Source: Flavobacteriales bacterium
Lineage (GTDB): Bacteria > Bacteroidota > Bacteroidia > Flavobacteriales > UA16
Assembly: GCA_030831885.1 (NCBI GenBank)
Contig: JAURKF010000137.1
Coordinates: 1 to 6,512 of the forward strand
DNA length: 6,512 nucleotides
Reading direction: 5' to 3'
The translations under genes and the position numbers were made by a program. The stretch's first letter is position 1. The number at the start of each line of letters is the position of its first letter. Below, piece after piece: positions 1-6,275 of this stretch. A model generated the notes under the pieces. The model made no database searches. It was not told the origin of the DNA and saw only the letters and a program-made list of their open reading frames with translations.

Positions 1-2
1 AC

Positions 3-974
3 AAAAACCCACGATTGGCTATGAACGTATTTGCCAAACGCGACATGGAGCAACTTGGCCAAGGCAACGGAGCGTTCAGACAAGACAACGTTCTTTCCTC
101 GCTTTTCCGAAGAAACCCGGCCAACAAACTCACCGACGTAACAGAGCTTTCCGGCTATATAGAGAAAGAGTGGCTTTATGGCCTGCAGAACAAGGCGCTA
201 TTCAAACACCGCGTGCTAAAGCCCGCGGGGAGTGATTACAAATATGTTCGGTTCAAACCGGAACTAAATGCAGAGCAACAAATCAACTACCTCATAACAA
301 CAGAGGTGGGGCTCTATACACGCTTCGCATACAAAGAGAAGTTTGTGTACGGAGAATTCGAACGTATTAGCCTTGGAACAAACTATCCGGAGCTCGAGCT
401 TCAATACAATTATGGTGTGCCGGGGCTAATGGGTGGTGAATTCGAATACCATCGCCTTGGAGTGAGGTTGTCCGACAAAATACGCTTTGGTCCATTTGGT
501 TATCTCCGACTAACATCGGAAGCGGGTAAGATCATAGGCAACCTTCCCTATCCTCTTCTGATGATGCATCAAGGGAATGAGACATTTTTCTATGATGAAA
601 GCTCATACAACACTATGAACTTCTTTGAATTTGTGAGCGATGAATGGGTGAGTGTTTGGGCCTCCTACCATGCCGATGGCCTCTTCCTTAACAAAATTCC
701 CATTATGCGTCGGCTGAAATGGCGTGAGGTGGCTAGCGCCAAAGCAGTAGTAGGTGGATATGATGTAAAGAACGACTTAATTCTATCCCGTGATTTCAAT
801 GGAGACGGTAGTCCGGATATCTATACACTCGAAAAACCATTTGTTGAGGCGGCCCTCGGTGTTGAGAATATTTTCAAGATTCTTCGTGTTGATTTCATTT
901 GGCGCCTCACATACTTGGACAATCCTGATATTGTAAAATACGGAATACGTGCAAAACTGCAATTCGAGTTTTAG
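3..974 (+). CDS. DUF5686-family outer-membrane barrel protein, C-terminal part (5' end outside window)
   Basis: The frame is open from the first bases: the codons before the TTG at 15 read K-N-P-R, so no true start is visible and the gene continues upstream. About 323 residues are seen. The sequence is rich in alternating aromatic and polar residues, as in beta-strands of an outer-membrane barrel. It ends with a strand finishing in Phe (LQFEF), typical of barrel proteins recognised by the BAM machinery. The segment around 862-930 (VENIF, then LRVDFIWRLTYLDNP) resembles the end of DUF5686 proteins, which are usually annotated in Bacteroidota as carboxypeptidase-like regulatory-domain proteins of about 800 residues. 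The N-terminal CarboxypepD_reg-like domain would lie outside the window. Its molecular role is unknown; a barrel in the outer membrane is inferred. An acidic D-x-N-x-D-x-x-x-D loop lies at 792-818. The stop is TAG at 972-974, 39 bases before purS. The family call is from memory of the family pattern, without a search. Confidence 0.8.
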   Translation, partial: KNPRLAMNVFAKRDMEQLGQGNGAFRQDNVLSSLFRRNPANKLTDVTELSGYIEKEWLYGLQNKALFKHRVLKPAGSDYKYVRFKPELNAEQQINYLITTEVGLYTRFAYKEKFVYGEFERISLGTNYPELELQYNYGVPGLMGGEFEYHRLGVRLSDKIRFGPFGYLRLTSEAGKIIGNLPYPLLMMHQGNETFFYDESSYNTMNFFEFVSDEWVSVWASYHADGLFLNKIPIMRRLKWREVASAKAVVGGYDVKNDLILSRDFNGDGSPDIYTLEKPFVEAALGVENIFKILRVDFIWRLTYLDNPDIVKYGIRAKLQFEF

Positions 975-1013
975 ATTTTGTCCACGTATCTTCGCGCTAC
1001 AATTTCTGCACTC

Positions 1014-1271
1014 ATGTCAACCTTCAAAGCACACATCAATATCATGCCTCTCGAGGCTCTGCTCGATCCACAGGGAAAAGCCGTAACCGGTTCAATGACC
1101 AACATCGGTTTGCCTGAAATTGCCAACGTGCGAATAGGCAAACACATCACGCTGAGCGTCGATGCTAAAGACAAAAAGACAGCAGAAGGCAAAATAGAAG
1201 AAGCGTGCAAAAAACTCCTCTGCAACGAAATCATGGAGTACTTCACGTTCGAACTCGAGGAGTCGAAGTAA
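1014..1271 (+). CDS. purS: Phosphoribosylformylglycinamidine synthase subunit PurS
   Basis: PurS is the small structural subunit of the three-part FGAM synthase (PurS, PurQ, PurL). It helps assemble glutaminase and synthetase for the fourth step of de novo purine synthesis in the cytoplasm. The 85-residue product has the usual length and the family hallmarks: an N-terminal strand (FKAHINIMPLEALLDPQGKAV, residues 4-24), the stretch around NIGLPEIANVRIGK (30-43), then a helix and a final strand ending in a Glu-rich tail. I chose the ATG at 1014 because PurS proteins begin only a few residues before the first strand. A TTG at 978 would add 12 residues that do not look like PurS. No Shine-Dalgarno sequence is seen, which is normal for Bacteroidota. 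A weak -7-like word, TATCTTCG (987-994, one mismatch to TAnnTTTG), lies upstream without a convincing -33 partner. purQ and purL are not in the window. ytxJ follows after 5 bases. Confidence 0.93.
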   Translation: MSTFKAHINIMPLEALLDPQGKAVTGSMTNIGLPEIANVRIGKHITLSVDAKDKKTAEGKIEEACKKLLCNEIMEYFTFELEESK

Positions 1272-1276
1272 TCACC

Positions 1277-1615
1277 ATGCACTCACGCTGGAAGCACCTT
1301 GTAAGCGAAAAAGAATTGCATGAATGCATAGAGCGTTCTGCTGTTAATCCACAAGTAATCTTTAAGCACAGCACGCGCTGCATCATCAGTAAAATGGTGC
1401 TGCAACAATTCGAAGAACAAATCGATTCTATTCCTGCTAATGCCGAACTGCTGTTTCTTGATTTGCTAAGTCATCGGGATATTTCAGATTCCATTGCCAC
1501 GCAACTCAACGTGCATCACGAAAGTCCTCAGGTTATAGTTATTAAAAACGGAAAGGCGATTTTTCATGAATCACATCACTCAATCGATGCGGCTGCTGTT
1601 GCAGAACACTGCTAG
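1277..1615 (+). CDS. ytxJ: Bacillithiol system redox-active protein YtxJ
   Basis: The 112-residue protein matches the YtxJ family, small thioredoxin-fold proteins found in bacillithiol-producing bacteria and predicted to act as monothiol bacilliredoxins in the cytoplasm. The family signature is clear: a short N-terminal W-x-x-L segment, then FKHSTRCIIS at residues 29-38 with the single candidate active cysteine C35, then LDLLSHRDIS (61-70), and HHESPQVIVIKNGK (80-93) with P84 in the position of the thioredoxin cis-proline. The SH-S-I stretch near the C-terminus is also typical. The residue after the cysteine is Ile, where I recall Ser or Pro in relatives. A further Cys (C112) is the last residue; I see no CxxC. 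I chose ATG 1277 because the upstream GTG/ATG-type extension (to 1205) lies inside purS and adds unrelated residues. It starts 5 bases after purS and overlaps the propeller gene at its 3' end. The redox role is family knowledge, not shown here. Confidence 0.9.
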   Translation: MHSRWKHLVSEKELHECIERSAVNPQVIFKHSTRCIISKMVLQQFEEQIDSIPANAELLFLDLLSHRDISDSIATQLNVHHESPQVIVIKNGKAIFHESHHSIDAAAVAEHC

Positions 1616-4058
1616 CTCCATTGCGATTTGCCTTTTGTGGGTATCATACGCTCACGCGCAGGCCTGGGAATACTTAACCCCCATTAAAACCAATAGCGAA
1701 GTGCGTGGTTGCTCATTTCTCGACGAACAACGGGGCATAGCCGTAATCTTATCAACAAAAAAAGTATTTCGCACCGTGGATGGTGGTGAGACATGGGAAA
1801 ACATGTGGACACCGGCGGTTAACAGTAATCCCACGGATGTCGAATGGGTAACAGACAACTTGATTTTCATTACCGCGGGTAATGGCGATTTGTTCCGCTC
1901 GTTGGATGGCGGCAATACATGGTCAAACGTCAATCCACCTACAACACAGTGGCTTTATAATGTCCATTTCATTGATGAGACAACCGGTTTTGTAACAGGT
2001 GAAAGTGGCACTATTCTGAAAACAACCGATGCTGGTACCACCTGGACACTTATTCCCACAGGAAGCACGAACCGATTGTATGGTGTCCATTTTACAGATG
2101 AAAACAATGGAACTATTGTAGGTTGGTTCGGCACCATACTCCGAACAACAGATGGTGGTGATTCTTGGTCGGTCATCACAACCAATATAACAGCTAGCCT
2201 TCAAGGTGTTCATTTTGTTGATGCCAATACAGGCTTCACGTGCGGGGGCGTAATCGCTAAAACAACCGATGGTGGGCTTAGCTGGAATACGGTTTATTCT
2301 GCAGCCAACAGCTACTTTTATGTTATTAACATGGGTTCGAGTGGACAAGGGTACGCCGCAGGTAACATGGGTGTTTTCGTTAAAACGACGAACTACGGAC
2401 AGACATGGCAGAACCAAACAGCCTTGGGTGATGGTGATATTTACTGTGGGGATCACGTTTCTTCAACAGCATCATACATGATGGGTAAAATGCAGATTCA
2501 TAAAAGCATAAACGACGGTTCGTCGTGGAGCGTCATCAAAAACGCAGCTCCCGGCGGAGGTGTTACCGCTTTGCAGTTTTTGTCAGATACACAAGGAACC
2601 GTAGTTTCATTTGCATCCGGAGGAACTTTCTATGGTGGTATTGCACAAACCTCAGACGGCGGAAGGCTTTGGAACATCCGTCAAACCTCTACAACCGGCG
2701 GTTGGTATGCCGTCGATTTCCCAACGCCCCAAGTGGGCTATGTGCTCAATACGACCAGTTTGGGTAAAACGACCAATGGCGGACAGACGTGGACTTACAG
2801 CACTTCGCCAACACTCACAGCTACCTGCCTCGAGTTTATTGATACACAAACCGGATTTGCAGGCGGCTTTGGGGGTGCGTCGAACATCTGTAAAACGACC
2901 AACGGTGGAACCTCTTTTACCTGCGGCACGAATATCGGCGCAAGCGATATTCATTTTATCGATAGTCAGCGCGGTATTGCCGTTCGAAATGTACAGGCCG
3001 GTGGCGACACGTATTACAAGACTTTTGATGGTGGTAACACTTGGGAATACCACAACGGAGTTATTGGCTCGAACATCTACTTCTACAATGACAGCATTGG
3101 TTTTGTGGGAGGTGAGAGCGGTGTATATCGAACGTTGAACGGCGGCGATACGTGGGATTTTATATTCATAAGTGGAGGCTCGATACTCGATGTAAAATTC
3201 TATAACGAAAACCTTGGCTTTTGCGTAACAAGTTATGCCAGTCTTTATAAAACAGAAGATGGTGGCAATACGTGGGACATTCTGCTACAAAACGATCTCA
3301 GCAACCTGGGCGCATCAACAGCTCATTTCACCGATAATTATTGCTACATCGGCTCCGGTGGCGATATGTATCGCACAGAGCTTGGCTGTGGCACCTTTGA
3401 ACTTGGCAACATTACGGGCGACCAACAATGGTGTGAAGGTGTTTATGGACAACTGGTGTGCGAGCAAGTTGCAGGAGCCATTAGCTACGAATGGCAATTA
3501 CCCGAAGGTTGGACCGGCGCGGAAAACAATCGCATCATTCAGCCATTGCCAAATGCTAACGGCGGTCTTGCTACAGTCACAGTTACCAATGCTTGTGGCA
3601 TAACGGATTCTGTTAGCATCAGCTTGAGCGTAACCGAACGCGTAGACAGTGTATTTGCCATTAACGGACCTACCGTGCTGTGCGAAGGCACAACCGCGAC
3701 ATACAGCGTTCAAGCCGATGAAAACGCAACAGACTATAACTGGCAAACCACAGGAACCATCACAAGCTTGAATGATCAAACCATTGCAATCACAGCCGGA
3801 ACGCAAGACTTTTTCATCAGCATACAAACACAAAATGACTGCGGTGTAAGCAACTACATAACGCTCACTGTTTCGGTTCCGGACACCAATACATCACCCG
3901 CCAATTTTGATGGAGATTGCACCGTCAACGAAACAGACATGCAACTGCTGCTCGATAATTACGGTTGCACGGAAAACTGCTCAGCATTCGACCTCAACGG
4001 CGATGGATACATCGGGGTTGAAGATGTGTTGCTGTTTATTGAGTTTGCTGCTCAGTAG
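1587..4058 (+). CDS. Secreted Ycf48-like beta-propeller protein with two PKD-like domains and a dockerin-like C-terminus
   Basis: Starting at ATG 1587 the product has 823 residues. Residues 1-26 form a signal peptide: MR, a hydrophobic core (SSIAICLLWVS) and a cleavage-like AHAQA before WEYL. An in-frame ATG at 1566 would add a polar MNHITQS before it; I prefer 1587 because it puts the positive charge next to the core. Residues 40-607 carry about 14 repeats of the Ycf48/BNR-like type (F-x-D-x-x-x-G ... K-T-T-D-G-G-x-T-W). Residues 609-683 and 692-764 look like two PKD-like domains, each with a C-x-G entry and an N-x-C-G or N-D-C-G exit. Residues 773-822 hold two dockerin-like calcium loops (N773 to D784 and D802 to D813). 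The protein is inferred to be exported and to bind a surface or glycan; no catalytic site is recognised. The label 'photosystem II assembly factor' often given to such proteins would be misleading here. I see no obvious type IX C-terminal sorting domain. It overlaps ytxJ by 29 bases. Confidence 0.88.
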   Translation: MRLLLQNTASSIAICLLWVSYAHAQAWEYLTPIKTNSEVRGCSFLDEQRGIAVILSTKKVFRTVDGGETWENMWTPAVNSNPTDVEWVTDNLIFITAGNGDLFRSLDGGNTWSNVNPPTTQWLYNVHFIDETTGFVTGESGTILKTTDAGTTWTLIPTGSTNRLYGVHFTDENNGTIVGWFGTILRTTDGGDSWSVITTNITASLQGVHFVDANTGFTCGGVIAKTTDGGLSWNTVYSAANSYFYVINMGSSGQGYAAGNMGVFVKTTNYGQTWQNQTALGDGDIYCGDHVSSTASYMMGKMQIHKSINDGSSWSVIKNAAPGGGVTALQFLSDTQGTVVSFASGGTFYGGIAQTSDGGRLWNIRQTSTTGGWYAVDFPTPQVGYVLNTTSLGKTTNGGQTWTYSTSPTLTATCLEFIDTQTGFAGGFGGASNICKTTNGGTSFTCGTNIGASDIHFIDSQRGIAVRNVQAGGDTYYKTFDGGNTWEYHNGVIGSNIYFYNDSIGFVGGESGVYRTLNGGDTWDFIFISGGSILDVKFYNENLGFCVTSYASLYKTEDGGNTWDILLQNDLSNLGASTAHFTDNYCYIGSGGDMYRTELGCGTFELGNITGDQQWCEGVYGQLVCEQVAGAISYEWQLPEGWTGAENNRIIQPLPNANGGLATVTVTNACGITDSVSISLSVTERVDSVFAINGPTVLCEGTTATYSVQADENATDYNWQTTGTITSLNDQTIAITAGTQDFFISIQTQNDCGVSNYITLTVSVPDTNTSPANFDGDCTVNETDMQLLLDNYGCTENCSAFDLNGDGYIGVEDVLLFIEFAAQ
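1704..3407 (+). repeat. About 14 imperfect tandem coding repeats (Ycf48/BNR-like propeller blades)
   Basis: Roughly 14 units averaging about 122 bases (about 40 residues) follow one another inside the secreted propeller gene. Each encodes a strand with F-x-D or a variant, a turn containing G, and a closing K/R-T-x-D/N-G-G-x-T/S-W motif. At DNA level the conserved part is an aaaac-acc-gat-ggt-ggt-like core ending in tgg, with many synonymous differences, so the units are old rather than recently amplified. Units 6 and 7 (NYG, NDG), 10 (W to F) and 14 (LGCG in place of DGG) are degenerate; units 8, 10 and 11 carry small insertions. I counted by eye, so borderline units could shift the total by one. 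Confidence 0.85.
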
Positions 4059-4109
4059 TGCGGAAGTAGTGGTTGTTCATTAGTGCTTCTTGATTCGGCA
4101 AAGTACTAA

Positions 4110-4197
4110 TTAAGAAGTACAAAGTACCGTTGGGAAAAGTGGTTATAAAGCAATCTCTATGCGTATCCGTACTTAGTCCTTTGTACTTACTACTTAA
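4110..4197. repeat. Degenerate inverted repeat with AAGTAC words between convergent genes
   Basis: AAGTACAAAG at 4115-4124 is perfectly complementary to CTTTGTACTT at 4179-4188. The pairing resumes with TTAAG (4110-4114) against CTTAA (4193-4197) after a four-base bulge at 4189-4192. The loop is 54 bases (4125-4178). Further AAGTAC or GTACTT words sit at 4101-4106, 4123-4128 (AGTACC variant) and 4169-4174, so the region looks like a decayed array of one short word. It separates the convergent propeller gene and pgk, and the right arm covers the pgk stop codon. It could form a long-loop hairpin in either transcript and act as a bidirectional terminator, but there is no GC-rich stem or U-tract. 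A dispersed intergenic repeat is equally possible. Apart from this, 4059-4189 contains nothing I recognise. Confidence 0.55.
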
Positions 4198-5380
4198 TCG
4201 CAGCAATCCCCGGTAAATCAATACCCTCTAGCGCCTCAAGCATCGCACCACCTCCGGTGCTCACGTAGCTCACTTTATCAGCCAAACCAAATTGATTGAT
4301 AGCCGCAACACTATCGCCGCCACCTACCAGCGTGAATGCTCCATTCTGTGTAGCCTTCACCAATGCGTTAGCAACCGCTATCGTTCCATGTGAAAAATTC
4401 AGCATTTCAAAAACACCCATCGGCCCGTTCCACAATACAACCTTCGAGCGAAGTATCACCTCTTCAAAACGAGCAACTGACGCTTTTCCAATATCCAACC
4501 CCATCCAACCCGAAGGAATTCCCCGGCTCTCAGATATAGCGATTTGTGCGTCGTTCGAAAACGCATCGGCAACTATCGAGTCTTCGGGTAGATACACATT
4601 CACCCCTTTTGTTTTTGCCTTTTCCAAGAGCTCGCGCGCCATCTCCAACTTATCATCTTCAACGAGTGAGTTTCCTGTCACGCCGCCCATGGCCTTAAAA
4701 AAGGTATATGCCATACCCCCGCCAATGATAATGTTATCGACGCGGTTGAGGAGATTCTCAAGAATGGTAATCTTGCTGGACACCTTGCTACCTCCGATAA
4801 TTGCCGTTACAGGCTTTGCGGTCGAATTCAATACGCGATCAATGCTCTGTACCTCATCTTCCATTAAATACCCAAACAATTTATCGGTTGGAAAGAAGCG
4901 CGCAATTACAGCAGTGCTCGCGTGCGCGCGATGCGCCGTGCCGAATGCATCGTTGATGTAAACATCGCCATTCTCAGCAAGTTGTCCGGCAAAAAATTCA
5001 TCGCCTAATTCCTCTTCTTTGTAAAAACGAAGGTTTTCAAGCAACAACACATCGCCCTCTTTCATCCCGTCAACAGCTGTTCTAACCTTATCTCCTATGC
5101 AGTCCTCTGCGAACGCCACAGGTTGTTCAAGCAAATCAGACAACCGCGCCAGCACGTGTTTCATCGAATACTTCTCTTCAGGCCCACCTTTGGGTCGTCC
5201 AAGGTGCGACATCAGAATAACCTTACCTCCTTCCCTTGCTACTTTTCGAATAGTCTTCAACGCAGCACGTATGCGTGTGTCATCCGTAACTTGAAATTGC
5301 TCGTTAAGCGGAACATTGAAATCGACGCGAATCAATGCGCGTTTTCCTTGAAAAGAGTAAGAATCAATTTGATAAGACAT
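4190..5380 (-). CDS. pgk: Phosphoglycerate kinase
   Basis: This is the cytoplasmic glycolytic and gluconeogenic enzyme that transfers phosphate between 1,3-bisphosphoglycerate and ADP, giving 3-phosphoglycerate and ATP. The 396-residue length is full for bacterial PGK. Residues of the substrate-binding N-domain are visible: RVDFNVP (18-24), R36, HLGRPKG (59-65), LLENLRF (113-119) and [13 protein letters not shown] (143-155). In the nucleotide-binding C-domain I see GGSKVSSK (196-203), GGGMAYTFF (220-228), WNGPMGVFE (317-325), GGGDS (353-357) and the C-terminal STGGGA (374-379). All key motifs are intact, and the common GGAKVS appears here as GGSKVS. The ATG at 5380 is the first start and gives a typical N-terminus ([19 protein letters not shown]). 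An A-rich leader and a good -7 promoter word lie just upstream. The last codons fall within the intergenic inverted repeat. It lies 38 bases after the DUF3108 gene on the same strand. Confidence 0.98.
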   Translation of the reverse strand: MSYQIDSYSFQGKRALIRVDFNVPLNEQFQVTDDTRIRAALKTIRKVAREGGKVILMSHLGRPKGGPEEKYSMKHVLARLSDLLEQPVAFAEDCIGDKVRTAVDGMKEGDVLLLENLRFYKEEELGDEFFAGQLAENGDVYINDAFGTAHRAHASTAVIARFFPTDKLFGYLMEDEVQSIDRVLNSTAKPVTAIIGGSKVSSKITILENLLNRVDNIIIGGGMAYTFFKAMGGVTGNSLVEDDKLEMARELLEKAKTKGVNVYLPEDSIVADAFSNDAQIAISESRGIPSGWMGLDIGKASVARFEEVILRSKVVLWNGPMGVFEMLNFSHGTIAVANALVKATQNGAFTLVGGGDSVAAINQFGLADKVSYVSTGGGAMLEALEGIDLPGIAAIK

Positions 5381-5397
5381 TCAGCAGATTTTTTGCG

Positions 5398-5425
5398 CAA
5401 ATGTAACTCGGCACTTGCTTACAAT
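5398..5425 (-). promoter_or_regulatory. Probable Bacteroidota-type promoter of pgk
   Basis: On the minus strand the word TACATTTG (5405 down to 5398) is a full match to the Bacteroidota -7 consensus TAnnTTTG. A partial -33 element, ATTG (5425 to 5422), lies 16 bases upstream, slightly close for the usual spacing. Transcription would begin near 5393, giving a short leader of about 13 bases before the ATG at 5380. The -33 part overlaps the last codons of the DUF3108 gene. The -7 match is seen directly; activity is inferred. Confidence 0.5.
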
Positions 5426-6234
5426 TTTGCCATAGCATTGCGCACTCCACTGAAAGACTGCAATTCCATTTTAATGGAACCCACCAATATTTCCGCTTGC
5501 GCCAATACAGGAATGTGGTTCAAGTCGTCAGTAATCCAAACCATGAGGTCTTGTTCTTTTTTGAATACGCGACCTTTTTGAACCACTGGCACAAACTTCA
5601 GGCATCTAAATGTGCCCGCATCAATAGTGATTGTTTCGCGACCAATGAACTTCATTTTCAATGGAACAATCTCGTCGTCTACAAGAGCTGTAATAGTGAA
5701 CACATCACCTACACGAGCGTAGCTGTAGTCCAATGTGCGCGCATAGTAATAAGAGCTCAACATGTCTTGCACGAATTCGGGTGATTTATATCCTTCACCC
5801 TTCAGGTTTTTGAACGCTCTTCTCTCGGGAAAAAATGTGTAGTCTTGTTGTATGCGATATCCACCCTCGTCACAATTACGCAGGAAGCGATAAGGAAACA
5901 TTCCTTGCTTGTCTATGTGCGTTTCATAATGATCTCGAACTTTAAAAACCCAGTCAATGGAGCCAACACTTCGACCGGTTCCTACGATTTTATAGGCATC
6001 GCGTCCGGCGAATTTATAAGGGCTATCCTCAACTTTGAGAGTAGCGCTTCCAGCATCTATGAAGCCGTAGTGTATTCGGTAAGTGAGTTGTTCGCCCGCC
6101 ATGAAAGCATAATTGGGTGAATTGCGAAATCCGTGATCAGGCAGATTATCAACGTTCGCTTTAGCAGGCTTAACCTGAGATTGGAGCGTTAACACACCGA
6201 TTAACGCGACAAAAAGAAGAATAGGCGTTTTCAT
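5419..6234 (-). CDS. DUF3108 domain-containing exported protein
   Basis: The 271-residue product starts with MKTPILLFVALIGVLTL, a signal-peptide-like or membrane-anchor segment of about 20 residues with no clear lipobox cysteine, so a periplasmic or envelope location is inferred. The remainder matches my knowledge of DUF3108: GEQLTYRIHYGFIDAGSATL (47-66) opens the domain, followed by V-G-T-G-R-S (84-89), FKVRDHYETHID (97-108), D-M-L-S-S-Y-Y-Y-A-R (157-166), a DAGTFRCLKF segment (205-214) and a closing LMVWITDDLNHIPV (230-243). The domain is mostly beta-strand, and its biochemical function is not established. The start is ATG 6234, the first in the frame that gives a sensible signal peptide. 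It lies 41 bases after the RidA-family gene, with no TAnnTTTG word in that gap, so read-through from ridA is likely. It lies 38 bases before pgk. No frameshift or truncation is apparent. Confidence 0.88.
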   Translation of the reverse strand: MKTPILLFVALIGVLTLQSQVKPAKANVDNLPDHGFRNSPNYAFMAGEQLTYRIHYGFIDAGSATLKVEDSPYKFAGRDAYKIVGTGRSVGSIDWVFKVRDHYETHIDKQGMFPYRFLRNCDEGGYRIQQDYTFFPERRAFKNLKGEGYKSPEFVQDMLSSYYYARTLDYSYARVGDVFTITALVDDEIVPLKMKFIGRETITIDAGTFRCLKFVPVVQKGRVFKKEQDLMVWITDDLNHIPVLAQAEILVGSIKMELQSFSGVRNAMAKL

Positions 6235-6275
6235 GCTTGGGCGTTTTCAATGGTTGTGCCAAAGCAACGCGCCGC

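Noticed and set aside
964..1008. A possible promoter directly upstream of purS (TATCTTCG at 987-994 or TACAATTT at 998-1005)
   Set aside because: The first has one mismatch and no properly spaced -33 element; the second matches poorly and would leave almost no leader. The evidence is too weak for a feature.
971..1282. A minus-strand open frame of 103 codons opposite purS
   Set aside because: It is a mirror of the purS coding region with low-complexity content and no recognisable domain.
1923..2456. A minus-strand frame of 177 codons inside the propeller gene, along with several shorter ones
   Set aside because: The tandem repeats produce repetitive, Cys-rich antisense translations; the + strand frame explains the region completely.
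1587..4058. Reading the Ycf48-like repeats as evidence of photosynthesis
   Set aside because: The same repeats occur widely in secreted proteins of non-photosynthetic Bacteroidota, and the PKD-like and dockerin-like domains point to an exported protein.
4179..4200. A classical rho-independent terminator for pgk or the propeller gene
   Set aside because: The only stem is AT-rich, has a 54-base loop and no U-tract, so I report it as an inverted repeat rather than a terminator.
4036..4221. A small minus-strand frame of 61 codons across the convergent gap
   Set aside because: It overlaps both the propeller gene end and the pgk end, includes the inverted repeat, and has no recognisable features.
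4296..4961. A 221-codon open frame on the + strand opposite pgk
   Set aside because: It is fully antisense to a pgk gene with all catalytic motifs intact, and its Ser/Thr/Pro-rich translation resembles no protein I know.
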